64,000 bases of DNA from Parietaria judaica (lineage: Eukaryota > Streptophyta > Magnoliopsida > Rosales > Urticaceae), in the NCBI GenBank assembly GCA_954871525.1, contig OX940863.1, positions 40,472,501 to 40,536,500 on the forward strand. The letters are read 5' to 3'. Position numbers and translations under genes: made by a program. Position 1 is the stretch's first letter. The number at the start of each line of letters is the position of its first letter. The notes beneath the pieces were generated by a model. The model saw only the letters and a program-made list of their open reading frames with translations. It did no database searches and was not told where the DNA came from. Shown one piece after another: positions 34,044 to 46,426 of this stretch.

Positions 34044-35757
34044 TGTTGGAAAAATATTAAACTTTTAATATAAATAATGAACATAACAAGTTTATGGCGG
34101 AATTTCAAAATTCTTTTAACATGAAAAACACTTTTTGTCATATTAATATTAACCATAGCGATAAAAACGATTAATCATGCATGCAAAATAATTAGTACAT
34201 AAAATAACCGGAATAAATACCCAACATTGTATAACTAATTATAGGATGAAGAAACTTACAATTCCGGATTTATTCACGGATTTACGTCGTCTATCTGCAA
34301 GAGTCGTCCCTCCGTCTTCAATCAAACAACCACGAAAAGAATCGATGTTATGCCTAACGGATTTTATGAGGCTTAGTGGGTGGGATCTTTTATGAACAAG
34401 AGACGAAGAAACTTGGAACTTTTACCACTTGTTTTCCTCTCTTAAAAATCGCACAAATGAAGAACAAATTCTTTCTCTCTGTGTGAAGTAGGCAACGAAA
34501 TTGTGTACATAGAAGTGAGGAAGAATGGTTTTATTTATAAGAGGAAGTGTGTATATAATTTCCAATCAATATTGAATTAATGCCCAATATTTCTTTGCCA
34601 ATTTTGATGTAAAATGACAACCAATATGGTAAGCTTCCCTCCTAGTTTAGGCGCATAATATTGGTTCATTAACGTCAAAGATTATTCAATTAATTCTACA
34701 TTATACTTAACATATAAAGAATATCATGAATTAAATTGAAATATTCCTTGATCATTTTCCTTATAAAAAAACGCATGGACTAATCCAAGGGAGGAGAAAA
34801 TGACACATCATTAATCCTCATCAAGTTAGATTAACCAATAGGAATTAAGAAATTAATTTCCTCCACCATTGTTAAATTCGAACTTTATATAATCATCAAT
34901 ATAATTATATAACTTGCTACATTTAATAAAGGTGATTAAAATAAAATTACCATTTATTTATTTAATCATGAGAAAATATTTCTCGTAGCATAAATCGCAA
35001 TATATACTTAAGAAAAATTGTTAAACCAACTTAACACTTAATTTGTTTATTAGTCTCGTCCGAAAGTCTAACATGGAGACCTCATGGACCCACATGAACG
35101 AAGCTTTAGAATAAAGTCCAGACACAAAAGTTTGCAAACTTTTTCCAAACTTTTAATTCTTAATATTAGTCGACTCCACTAAAGGACCAATATTGAAAAT
35201 CTCTAAGTTCACGTGCATTCTTATTTCCGTTTGATGTGATACAATTATTCTTCACATGGTCCACGGTGTATTTTACGATATTATCCTTTTATGTGTATCA
35301 TCAATCAAGAGGTATGTAAAATTACCGTCTTACCCCTCGATTATTATTTCACCAACTCCTTTGTTGTTTGTGAACGAGAGAAACATAAAGTGAGATGTCA
35401 CAACATGTCACATGTTTTATTCAGAGAATATATTATTTACTGAATACCAGGCCCGGTTTGTTCGCTCGCACTTCAAAGAACAAAGCATGATGTGATACTA
35501 ATGCCGTAGCATTTTTACAACACAAGTTCCATATCTGTGAATTACATAGTTCAACGAGATAGTATTATGACACCAATCATCGGGCTTTAATCCATATCTC
35601 TGGGTTTTCCCATTGACTAGTCAAATTTCATAAAGTGTCACAAGAAGTTATGTACTCACCTCAGGATTTAGGTAATTACGAAAATACCCCTTGTTTGATA
35701 TTTTGAAGCTTCGAGTAAAGAAACGGTTTTATCTCAAACTTCAAAGTGTCACAGGTC
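34044..35757 (-). repeat. Copia D 5' LTR, left part
   Basis: Partner of 27062..28790. It stops at AGGTC (35753..35757), the left target duplication of Copia C. The minus-strand TATA box is at about 34531..34540. Confidence 0.9.
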
Positions 35758-37883
35758 TGTTGGGAATATTATCGTCCCCTCCGTCATATTTCGGGTATGG
35801 GCCTCGATCCATCGGGGTAACCTTTAAAAAATATTTTCACAAAAAGGCCCATTTTACACTTTCCGATGTTACTTTCCTTACTAGGATCGAGCACCGGGAT
35901 ACCGGAGATCCGATCGGATAAATAATTAGTTATTTAATAAACACGAGATTATTAATTCTAGTCACGGAAATAAACAAATCGATAAATGTTTGCATTTATT
36001 AACCCAATGAATAAGGCCGTACCTCATTGGCGATGATGACTTCCACTGTAATTTCTGAATTTCGACAGAGCTTCCGCCGGACTTGAGATTTTGCCTATGG
36101 AATTTGAGCAGGGATTCCGCCGCTATTGAGACTTCTTCACGCCGAAGGAAACTCCCACAGTCTTCCGGGATATTCTCCTGAACTCGTCGTACCTAAAGCG
36201 TAGGCTTCGTCGACAGACTTTCGTTGCATGATAGCATATGGGATTTCTAAGCTTTCAGGAAGAGAATTTCCTTAAGCCGAACTTTCTAGAGAGGGAGAGA
36301 ATTTTCAAGAGCTTCACCATGAGAGGGAGCACGAATTTTGTGATTTGAGAGTGATATTGGAAATGTGAAACTAGCTTGGTATTTATAGGAAAAACCATGC
36401 ACACAAATTTCCATGAATAGGTAAATCAATTAGTCTTAATTAGTATTACTCACAAATCAATCAAAGACTTTTTCCAACCTTCCATGATAGGTAGAAAACG
36501 AAATTTGATGATTAAAATACCTAAGATTTAATTTTATGTGATTAAAATAAATACCAAGAAAATCAAATACTTACCATGATTAGGTATAATTCGATTTCTC
36601 TATTATTTAATCAATGGAATATATTTTCTTCAATTAAAATAAAAACCAAGAAATTCCATCTCCTTCCATGATTGGGAGATGTCGAATTCTTTAATTATTT
36701 TTATCCAAAAATTAATTCCAATTAAATCAATTAAGATGATATATGATTTACCAATCCTTTCCTTATTTGTAATTAACCTATCAATCAAATATTATCATGA
36801 ATAAATAAATAATAAATTCCCATGCAATATGAATCTTATGATTAAAACTTGATAATCAAGTTTCATGATTCAAGCACAATTTAAATTCATGACATGATTC
36901 TTTAATTAAATGATTAAGGTTAATACCATATTTATATGTAATCAATCAATATTCCTAATTTTCAAAACACATTAATATTTGAATATTTCATGCTTGAAAA
37001 ATCGTCATCTTGCTTTGTAATCAAGCTTTGATATTTTTCCATGATTCAAATATTACCTAATATGTTTCCATGATAATTAATTAATTAATTACTTAATAAA
37101 ATATGATAAGGAAAATACCTAACGGGCTTAACTACCAAGGTTGATAGAATTCCCTCTCTCATTATTACCTAAGATTAAATCCAATGGACCTAGCCCATTA
37201 ATTTTATCTCTAAGTAATTTTCATGAATTAACATAACGTTATGTCATGATCTATAACTCATAACTTTTTCTCTGTAGCTCTTACACATAAAATCATAGAA
37301 GAAAAAACTCTTAGAATTAAATTTCCTACAATATTGATGTTGACAATTAATTCCAGTTTTGACTTTTACCGATAAGCTATTTTCCGGGCAAACTATAAGT
37401 ACTTTTGCCGCAACATATTGAAACGTTCCAAATCTTGACACACAAGCTTCGGTTTCAATTAGTTCTATCATAAATTAGAATAAGAAATATCCTAATTGTA
37501 CGATTCGTCATTTACGGAGCTATCCTGGGGACCATGGACCCACATCACTTAAGCTTCAACGGATAAGTCCGTTAACTCCGGTGTTACTCCACTATAAACC
37601 CGAAGTTGTACTCTTTAGTGATGCGAATAATATATTCCTTTATCTTAAAGGTGTCCAGTGATATAATCAAAATCGGGTTAATCAAACTTTCACTTGATGA
37701 TTCAAACTCGAGCAGGCGATTTACCGTTTTGCCCTTTCGTGCTTTTTCTTCTTTAATCCACTTGGTGGTATTATAAACAACTCACTTACGGTACGAAGTG
37801 TAAGTTGGCCAAGAGTTCCGTTTATTTATCACGACTGACTATTAAAGGAATCATCTTGACTTTAGAGAAATCCATGTGATATT
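35758..37883 (-). repeat. Copia C 3' LTR, truncated
   Basis: It matches 52431..53737 plus 59072 to about 59880, then stops at CATGTGATATT where Gypsy 2 begins. The U3 end (about 580 bp) is missing. The shared GC-rich block is at about 36005..36230. The small minus frame 37244..37471 recurs in the partner LTR but shows no coding pattern. Confidence 0.85.
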
Positions 37884-38714
37884 TGTTGACGTGGTTTCCC
37901 ACCTCAAACAGTCAAGTGTGACTTGTGAGTGTTTGATATTTATTGAATGAACAATTTGGTGGAATTCGATCTCTCACATTGCAAGCTCTCGATTCACTCT
38001 AAATATATATATATATAAGCAATATAAATAAGACGAGGGATTTTTTAGAGAGGTTCGTCCCAAGGCGGTAGTTGACTACGTCCTCTGTATGTTTATTGTG
38101 ACAAATAGCATGAACGGATAGCTATAAAAAGCAAATCACGTTTTAAGCAAGAGAAAGAAAAAGAGAGAATGAAAAGAATACAACAGAATCTTCAAGTAGA
38201 CAGAAATGACGGGTAGAAATCTCTTGATGTATTCTCTCAGGGATGCGTATGTATTGATCCGAGATTGAGCTTGGTATTTATAGGCTTCAATTCTTCCCGT
38301 TGAACTTCCAGGAAATCGTGGAGTCCCTCTGGGCTGACCTGGCTGAATAGCTTGTCTTGTGACACGTATCTCACGACTCCGTCTTCTTCGTCGAGTTTGA
38401 ATTGTGCCCGTTGAAGGCTTAACTTTGTACTTCTGGTCTTCAACTGGTGTTTGAATTGAGATGACGGGTAGGATGTGTGACGATCATATCCTTACTCTCT
38501 TGGGCTAGCGACGAACTGCTTTTGGGCTTTTAGGCTGAGTAGCTTCCTGCTAATTGGGCTTTATTCTTTTGAGAGAATGGGCTTCTCGAATGGGCTTTTA
38601 TGAATTAGAGATTTAATTCTTTTTAAAGCCTTTTATTTATTATTTGTAAATTTAATTAATTCACAACTTAGTACTTTATGTCATATTAAATAATGACGAA
38701 TTTGCACATCAACA
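37884..38714 (-). repeat. Gypsy 2 3' LTR
   Basis: The ends are TGTTGACGTGG and CACATCAACA, 831 bp. The minus-strand TATA reading CTATAAATACC is at about 38273..38283. A short (TA)n run is near 38000. The minus frame 38237..38443 is not called. Confidence 0.82.
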
Positions 38715-38728
38715 GTTAGCCCCCTACT
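38715..38728 (-). other. Gypsy 2 polypurine tract
   Basis: The minus-strand reading AGTAGGGGGCTAAC abuts the LTR, close to that of Gypsy 1 (GAGGGACTAAC). Confidence 0.8.
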
Positions 38729-39194
38729 TTAAAAAATACGAAGTATATTTTATAGTATAATCTCGATGAAATCATGTAAAATTCGTGTCGGTAGAATTAA
38801 TTAAATTTGTGACTTTTGCCGCAAACTTATGTAATCCGGACATGATTTTGGATAATTTCAAGATTGGGTGGACGAGCAGGGTTTCGAAGTCGTAACTGTC
38901 GCTTCGAATTTTGGTCGGGAACAGTTATGACACGTGTTCCCATTTTCGGAGTTCGAAGAGAATAAACCCTTCACATTCTCCTGACACAGCTGTCACACTG
39001 GTCGTGCTGACGTGTCTCCGGATAGCTCGCTGATCTCAACCGTGGGATGAGGTTTGTTGCGAATCTCTAGGAAACCCTAACCGTAGGATCAGCGACGGTT
39101 TTCGAGTATAAGTAATCGAGTGTTTCGCATTAATGGGCACGTCTCTTCAGTCCTATGTGGCCCACGCCTCGTCAAAGGTAACTGCTCTTTCTCT

Positions 39195-39498
39195 CTCCCT
39201 TATTTATATCCTTCTTCGCACTTGAATTTCATTTTTCGAATTTAGAGAGAAAACTCAAAGCTTTTAGTGAGAGAAACTCTGAGAGGTTTGTGTTGAGTTC
39301 TTCGTGAAGATTTTCTTCGATTTCCTCCGTGTCTAGGGATCCAGGTTCTTCATCTTTTTCTTACTCTTTCTTGTTGCGATTTCGTAAGGATTTTTCTGGG
39401 GTTTAGATAAGTTTTATTGATTCGGGGATTTTTTTTTTAAGCTTTTCCTGGGTTTTTCTGTTCGTCTAGAAAGTTTTAGTTTTTCTAATCTCTCAAAA
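39195..39498 (+). promoter_or_regulatory. Putative promoter and leader of the antisense gene
   Basis: TTATTTATATCC (39200..39211) could be a TATA box facing the antisense gene, about 290 bp before its ATG. CT-rich and GAGAGAAAC-rich leader sequence follows. The promoter call is inference; no transcript evidence is available. The stretch 38729..39194 shows nothing else. Confidence 0.4.
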
Positions 39499-40060
39499 AT
39501 GGGTCCAAAAAAGGTTACGGAGAAATGGCGAACGGAGTTTCTGACTACAGATTCTCCAAAGTCAATTCTAAAACCTAAGGATCTTACTAGGATTCGGGTA
39601 AAATATAATATACCGCAGTCTATCTTGCTCAGGTTGCCGGGTTCGAACGAACATGCTGACGAGCAGAACACGGACGAGTGGATTTGTGTATATGAAAGGT
39701 TTTTCGAGTCCGGGGGGCTTAGATTTCCTATTCCCGAGCTCATCCTAAGATATTTTTCCTATTTAGGTGTTTCTATAGGGCAGTTTAGTCCTCATTCTTT
39801 TCGGGTCTTGATGGCCTTGCTTGTCCAGTCCCACGATTGTTTGTGTACGCTTACACTCGAGGACCTGTTGACGGGCTTGGTAGTTAAAACTAACGGTCAG
39901 GCCAAGGGTAGGTTTTTTCTATCCGTAAAGGAAGGAGAAATATTGACGGGTCTTCCTAAGAAGGAGAGTGCGTGGACCCACAAGTATTTCTTTTCTCTGG
40001 CCGATCAGGAAACGCTCGGGTCCTGGCCGTCATACAAGAATGTGTGGGTTCACGAAATAG

Positions 40061-40138
40061 GTGAGAATCTGGGCAGGGGTCTAAAATTCTATTCAGGCTT
40101 TTATTTGCCTTTGCTGATTTTTGTGTTTTGTTTTGCAG
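40061..40138 (+). other. Predicted intron 1 of the antisense gene
   Basis: GAAATAG/GTGAGAAT at the donor and TTTTGTTTTGCAG/CTGAGG at the acceptor, 78 bp, with a T-rich 3' half. The length is a multiple of three and it contains no in-frame stop, so retained and spliced forms both stay open. Confidence 0.65.
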
Positions 40139-41188
40139 CTGAGGATCCCAAGAAGCCTAAGTCTCTTCCTATCACAGACGAGTGGAGGCTTCGAAGAAGA
40201 AACTATTCCCAAACGGTCCTGAATTCTGGTCGTCGTTCACACGACATAGATTTGAATCCGTCGGGTTGTGGCTGGAGGAAGAAGAGGTGGAATTCATCGC
40301 GTACGATAATAACGGTCCCGATCTTCCGGGTAAGGTCTATTTCCCTAAATATCTCGTTAGATTTTGGATCTTCGACTAAGTGTAGAGTTTCCACGTGCAG
40401 AAGAGATGGAAGCTGCTCGTCCTAAGGGCCTGAGTCTTCGTGCGAGGAGGAAGTTGGAAGAGCAGGCGGGTGCATCCAGGTTTGCGCCGCAAAGGGAGGT
40501 CCAAGCCGGCGTGGCCGCTACCGCTCAGGGGGCTATCCGTCAAGAGACGGAGAAGAAGTTTGAGGAGGCTCCTGCTGAGGAGACTCCTGTTGATATTGCC
40601 GCGCAAGCGGCCCCGGCGAAGACCATCGTCGTGCTCTCCGATGATGGGGACAACACATCGGAAGCCACACCTGTGGCGAAGGTCTCTGAGGAGAGGGATA
40701 CTCCCCCTCCCGCTCCTATCTGTCATTCTAAGGATGCGACTCGTCCTTCTCAGGATGCAGTTCGTCCTAGGACGGATTCAGATGCTGCGGTGAAACGACC
40801 GCGTGAAGGGGGTGATTCTGATGCCCGTTAAAAGGTAAGGGGTGATTCGGCCCCGAAGGAAGTGGTCAAGGCCTCCGAGATGGCCAGAGGAAAGAGGGTT
40901 ATATACGAGGTCGAGCGTCCCAAGGAGGCTGGAGGAAAGTCAGAGTCGTCTACACCGGCCATAGGGGGTAAGGCTAGGGAGAGTGCGCCTCGGAAGGAAG
41001 GCACGGTCAAGGAAAAGGAGATCATTCGCAAGGTCGGTTGCACTTGGCATGGTGACAAGGGTCTCCATAAGGCGCCCAAGGTTGCGGCTGGCCTGTTAAG
41101 GCAGATTACTAACGGCGGGGTCGGTAGGGTCCCTAGGTCTATTGCTGAGAAGCCTATCTACAAGGCTATATCGGCTATGATGGTTCAC

Positions 41189-41265
41189 GTAAGTACTTGC
41201 TAAGTTTCTATTTGTCCTAAACTCATTTTCTGAATGATTTCTAACTCTATTTTTTGGACATGTAG
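41189..41265 (+). other. Predicted intron 2 of the antisense gene
   Basis: GTTCAC/GTAAGTACT at the donor and TTGGACATGTAG/CTTACG at the acceptor, 77 bp. Retention brings a stop within four codons; splicing connects directly to the coiled-coil frame. Confidence 0.75.
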
Positions 41266-42105
41266 CTTACGGCGACCATAAACGATATGGTACTCAATTA
41301 TGAGGACCAGTTAGTGGAGGTCGTGGAAGGTGTGCAAGCTGCCGAGCAGCTTGCGCTGAAGGAGAGGGAACTGACGGATGTCGTGGCGGCTATCCGGATG
41401 AAGGCCGATCAGCTACAGACGATGGGTCGGAAGATAACTTCTTCCGAATCTAGGATCAAAGGCCTTGTGAACACGGTCGAATATCTCAGGGAGAAGCTGA
41501 AAAATGCTTCCAGGCTAGTGGAGGAGGCCGAGAAGGCGAGGGAGGCAGCTGTTAGAGAGATGCTAGCTTCCGATGCGGCTAAGGGACGGGCTGAAGAGGC
41601 AGTCAAGACAAAGGAGGAGGAGATGACGGCCTTGAAAGAGGATGTGCAGTGCCTCATCGCTGAATTGACTGAGGCCCGGCAGCTGTCACTTGACCGTGAA
41701 AAAGAGGGACGCGATGATTGACTGATATAAAGGTACGGCCGCCGATAATTGCTGCGTTGACCAAGCCGAGGGATGCCTTGAGTTGGTTCAAGATGTGATT
41801 GATGGCAAGGTCACTGATTTTGAGGCCGAGAAGGAGGTCCTAGAAGGCAACGTTGTCCGCGACCAGGCTATCTTGGAGGGGACACCGGTACCAACGATAG
41901 GGTCTCCGACATGTCTCCTGATACGGATTTGACCGAGCTCCCCTTTGCAGATCAAAGTGCCAAGTCCGAGCAGCAAGTCGCCAAGGAGCCTGTCATTGAA
42001 GAGCCTGCCCTTGAAGAGCCCGCAGCCGAAGAGGTCATGACCGGGGAGCCCACCGAGCAAGAAGATTTGACCGGAGAGGAGATAGTGGACGTACTCGGGG
42101 TTTGA

Positions 42106-42599
42106 CGCATAGAGCGGTCCCCCATTTTTTATTTATTTTAATTCCGTAAATAAGGCTTAAGGCCAGAACAATTTCTATGGGCAACTCTATGGCGGCTTGA
42201 ACCCTTTTTTGTATTGTTTGAATTTGCCCGTGGTTAGGGCTTTTGCTATTTTTCTTTCTATGCTAAATAATTCCTTTGTTAGATTTCTTCTAAATTAATT
42301 TCCTTTTACATTCTTCCTTGATAACGGCTAAGGTTCTATTTGGCTAGGTGGAGCAACTAGACTAATAGACATATGTGAAATTACAAAAGTAAAGAGACTA
42401 TAAAAGTTTCTTAAGTATGAAAAAAGGGCGTTTACCTTGTTATTGGAGTAAATTTATTGTTCTTCTTATCCTTTTCTTTGTCCATTTGTCGATCATCTCT
42501 GCTCGTCTCCTAGGTAGTCCATAAGTTTTCTTTCTGAAGCAAATATGCTCGTACACTTTTAGTCTATTTGCTAGGATTAGTATAAATAATTTTAATGGA
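42106..42599. other. Gypsy 2 spacer between antisense gene and repeats
   Basis: AT-rich sequence follows the antisense reading frame. A Trp-free, T-rich composition suggests a 3' UTR, but no clear signal is seen. Confidence 0.4.
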
Positions 42600-42905
42600 G
42601 TGGGCTTGTTTCCCGGTGAGGCTTGTTTCCTTAGATGATGGGTTTGTTACCCGATTAGGCTCGTTGGCATTTAGAGAGTGGGTTTGTTACCCAGTAGGCT
42701 TGTTGCCTTAGGAGAGTGGGTCTGTTACCCGGTAGGCTTGTTTCCTTTAGAGAGTGGGTTTGTTACCCGGTAGGCTTGTTGCCTTAGGAGAGTGGGTCTG
42801 TTACTCGGTAGGCTTGTTGCCTTTAGAGAGTGGGTTTGTTACCCGGTAGGCTTATTGCCTTAGGAGAGTGGGTCTGTTACCCGGTAGGCTTGTTGCCTTA
42901 AGAGA
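42600..42905. repeat. 38-bp minisatellite in Gypsy 2
   Basis: About eight units of GAGTGGGTYTGTTACCCGGT plus AGGCTTGTTGCCTT are spaced exactly 38 bp in the best part (42676, 42714, 42752, 42790). Two unit types alternate (TTAGAGAG and TAGGAGAG starts), giving a 76-bp higher-order period. Confidence 0.93.
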
Positions 42906-43021
42906 AAGTTTGGATATTTTTAACTTGATAATGCGAATTCTCAGAATTTACACTTAGTGATGATGGGACCGATTCGGTTTGGGTTTGGATTGAGACTGTG
43001 CCCGTTGGTAAGATGGGCTGC

Positions 43022-43058
43022 CTACGTACCCCATATTTGGGGATCAAGTCATTACGTA
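43022..43058 (-). other. Conserved TACGTA hairpin, copy 2
   Basis: CTACGTA pairs with TACGTAG, and CCCC with GGGG, around a six-base loop. The 3' strand carries an unpaired ATCAAGTCAT. It lies just beyond the pol stop in element direction. Confidence 0.65.
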
Positions 43059-43084
43059 GTTCATTAGAGACCGAGTAGGTTGGG

Positions 43085-44234
43085 TTAGGCGTAGTATTTC
43101 CTTAGATGTATGGCGTTCCAGCTCCGGAAGACCCTTGTTCCTTCCGGAGTGGCTAGCCGGTATACCCCTGGTTTTAAATTCTGTAATGATGTAAGGTCCT
43201 TCCCAGTTAGCCCTGAGCTTACCCGCGTTCAACTCGGCGGTGTTCTGGAAAAAAATTCTGAGGACCAGCTCTCCCACGATAAATTTTTGACGTTTGACCT
43301 TTGAATTATAATACCTTGCTATCGAATTTTGATAGTTAGTTATTTTTATCAAAGCCTGTTCTCGTCTTTTGTTGATGTGATCGAGCTGATCTTCCCTCAT
43401 TTCATCGTTGAGATCTGCGTTCAAAGGAGCGTGCTCCCTCCAAAGCCTGGGTGTCTCTATCTCCGCTGGTATTACAGCTTCGGTGCCATATACCATTGAG
43501 AATGGAGTTTCCCCGGTGGCCCTACGCGGGGTAGTTCGATAGGACCAAAGGACGCCTATGAGCTCGTCTGCCCATCGTCCCTTTTTGGTGTCTAAGCGTC
43601 TCTTGATTCCATATACTATAATCTGATTGGCTACCTCGGCTTGGCCATTGCCTTGGGGGTATCTCGGAGTGGATGTGTTCAAGGATATTTTCCAATTTAT
43701 GCAGAAGTTTTGGAATCTTGTAGAAATGAACTGGGGTCCGTTGTCAGCTATTATTTCCTTTGGGAGACCGAATCGACTGATGATGTTTTTCCATAAAAAA
43801 TGTTCTCCATCGACATCTTTGATGTTCGCGTATGCTTCGGCCTCCACCCATTTCGAGAAGTAGTCCGTTACGACGAGTAGGAATCTTTTTCCAGTCGGGG
43901 CTAGGGGAAAAGGTCCGACTATGTCCATAGACCATTTCATGAACGGGTATGGTACTGAAACTGACGAGAGTTCTTCTGCTGGCCGGTGTATATATGGGGA
44001 ATGCCTTTGGCATTCGTCTCATTTTTTGGCGTAAGCCTCATTGTCTGCCAACATAGTGATCCAGAAGAAGCCTTGCCTTTTTGCTTTGTTTGCCAGAGAT
44101 CTTCCTCCGGAATGGTTACCACATTCACCGTCGTGGATTTCGCGGAGTGCAAGTGCAATTTGAGCTTCGGTCTTTCCCAAACATCTTAGGTAGGGTCCGG
44201 TATAGCTGCGTTTGTATAATTTTCCCCCGATCAT
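43085..44234 (-). pseudogene. Gypsy 2 integrase
   Basis: The zinc region has H in REIHDGECGNHSGG, but the first Cys of the CxxC pair is replaced by a stop ([16 protein letters not shown] at 44019). The DDE core is complete: [26 protein letters not shown] and [12 protein letters not shown]. The C-terminal part reads GPYIITEF and then shifts frame near 43150. The family ending [12 protein letters not shown] is readable in the neighbouring frame, with its stop near 43085. Compared with Gypsy 1 the Glu is kept. Confidence 0.9.
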
Positions 44235-44429
44235 GCAGAATCTGGCGCTTTGGATTCTCAGCTTCCTGGCCTTCTGCCTTTCTTTAGGCTTGGTTCCGGT
44301 TAGAATATAATCGATGATTGGGATTCTCCAATTGTCTTCTTCTACTTGGATGTTGCAAACTTCGCGTGATACGCTGGGTTCGTCTATTGATTCGACTGGG
44401 ATTATCCTCTTTATTTCGGGGTTCGAGGT

Positions 44430-46364
44430 TTAAGCTAACCCAGCCAATGCATCTGCTGCTGCGTTCTGGCTTCTTGGTATTTGGATTATCTCGACGTGGT
44501 CGAACTGTTGGATTAATCCTTTTAGCACCGCGAGGTACCTTTCCATCCGATCATCTCGAGTGGTGTATTCGCCATTGATTTGACCGGTAACTAACTTGGA
44601 GTCGGAATGGGCCTTTAGTCTTCGGGCTCCTACGGCTTTTGCTAGTTTGAGGCCGGCTATGAGGGCTTCGTATTCGGTCTCCTTGTTTGTCGCGTGGAAT
44701 TTTAACCTAAAGGATTGTTCCAACACTTCTCCCGTGGGGGATATCAAATGAATTCCAATCCCTGATCCACCTTGGTTAAATGCTCCGTCTACTTCGAGTC
44801 TCCATTCTTCGTTTTCGTGACCCCCTTTTGACCCGTCGACTTGTAGTTCGATTAAAAAGTCAGCGAGTACTTGCGATTTTGCACAATTACGGATCTTGTA
44901 TTCTATATAGAACTCACTTAGTTCGAGTGCCCATTTTGTGAGTTTCCCCGATTGGTTCGGGCTGTGAAGAATGATCCTCAAAGGTTGGGTGGTCATGACC
45001 ATGATTGTATGAGAATGGAAGTAAGGCCAAAGTTTTCTCGCTACGGTTATCATTGCCAGTGCGAGTTTTTCTATGGCCGGGTATCTAGTTTCGGCATCTT
45101 CCAAAGATTTGCTGATATAAAATATTGGCCTTTGTTCCCCGCGATCCTCTCTTACTATCACCCCGCTTACCACCGATGGTTAGACAGCCAGATACAGGTA
45201 TAATGGCTCCCCTAGGATCGGTTTAGTAAGTATAGGTGGCGTCGAGAGATATATTTTCAGGTTTTGGAATGCTTCCTCGCACTCTTTGGTCCATTAAAAC
45301 TTTTTGTTTCCTTTTAATAATTTGAAAAAGGGTAAACATTTGTCTGTTGCTCTGGATATGAACCGGCTGAGAGCTGCGATTCTCCCAGTCAGTCTTTGTG
45401 TCTCTCTAACAATCTTTGAGGAAGCCATGTTCTGGAGAGCTTTTATCTGGTCGGGATTGGCCTCTATTCCTCGATGTGTGACCAAGTAACCCAAGAATTT
45501 TCCTGAAGTTACTCCGAAGGTACATTTTGTCGGGTTCAGCTTCATTTGATACTTACGTAGTATTGTGAGGCACTCTTCTAGGTGGGACACGTGATCTGTT
45601 GCCTGGGAGGATTTTACCAGCATATCGTCAATGTAGACTTCCATAGTTTTGCCGAGCTGTTCGGCGAACATTTGGTTGACTAATCTTTGATATGTGGCTC
45701 CGGCGTTTTTTAACCCGAAGGGCGTAACCTTGTAGCAGTATAGACCCCTGTCGGTTATGAAAGCCGTTTTTTCCTAGTCCTCCGGGTGCATGAGGATCTG
45801 GTTGTATCCCGAAAATGCGTCCATGAATGACAGTAATTTGTGCCCGCATGTTGCTTCGACCAGGCGGTCAATGTGGGGCATTGGGAAACTGTCTTTGGGA
45901 CAAGCTTTATTTAGGTCAGTGAAGTCGATGCAAACTCTGGTCTTTCCGTTCTTCTTTTTCACTACGACTGTATTTGCTAGCCAGTCCAGGTACTTGACCT
46001 CTCTAATGGGTCCGGTTTGTAGCAGCTTTGTGACTTCTTCGTTTACGGCTTGAGCCCGGTCCGGGCCTAGCTTTCGCCTTTTCTGTTTTACCGGCTTATA
46101 GCTGGGATTTACATTTAGGCGATGGGTTGTGATGCTCGGGTCTATTCCAGGCATGTCCTCATGGGACCAAGCAAAATAGTCCCGGTTCTTAGTGAGGAAT
46201 TTGAGGAGTTGTTTTCTGACGTTATTGTCCAGTCCCATTCCTATCCCTACCCGGTGATCCGGATTATCGGGATCGATTTGAACTTGGATTGTCATTTCCA
46301 CGTTGGGACTGTCCGGATCTGGGGTCCCTCCCTGGTTGTCCTCCTTTTTTCCTTCTACTGGCAT
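44430..46364 (-). pseudogene. Gypsy 2 RT, RNase H and second RNase H domain
   Basis: RT starts in DNNVRKQLLKFLTKNRDYFA, with WLANTVVVKKKNGKTRVCIDF and MDAFSGYNQI (45774..46364). After a TAG at 45774 the catalytic YIDD and NPTKCTFGVTSGKFLGYL follow (45294..45671). RNase H spans 44940..45293 with TAA stops at about 45294 and 45181. The second RNase H-like domain (44430..44880) keeps its acidic residues: LEVDGAF, NKETEYEAL, HSDSKLV and AAADALAG. All these pieces share one frame, so this half was inactivated by stops, not shifts. Confidence 0.9.
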
Positions 46365-46426
46365 TAATTGCTATGCAGTAGATTTCTTTTCCCCGGCCTT
46401 GGCGGCCTGGATGTTCCAGAAAGCGC

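Larger units (their letters stand above)
39499..42105 (+). pseudogene. Antisense extra gene of Gypsy 2 (gypsy-type 'Transposase_28'-like protein), spliced, disrupted
   Basis: It runs opposite to pol. Exon 1 (39499..40060) starts MGPKKVTEKWRTEF and holds the region GGLRFPIPELILRYFSYLGV with QFSPHSFRVLMALL, resembling the Pfam 'putative gypsy type transposon' family. Two GT-AG introns are visible (40061..40138 and 41189..41265), both joining compatible phases. The middle part is Ala/Glu/Pro/Lys rich. Exon 3 codes a long Lys/Glu/Ala coiled coil (41287..41721), and an acidic tail follows at 41911..42105. Defects: frame changes near 40180 and 40365, TAA at 40829, stop at 41721 with the coiled coil continuing in another frame. 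Such antisense genes are known in Grande and RIRE2-type elements; their function is unknown. Confidence 0.75.

Noticed and set aside
37244..37471. Minus frame conserved in both Copia C LTRs (also 59245..59442)
   Set aside because: The similarity is simply LTR duplication; the N-terminal part differs by an indel, and no known protein pattern is seen.
42600..42905. CRISPR-like array
   Set aside because: Direct tandem minisatellite with no unique spacers, in a plant retrotransposon.
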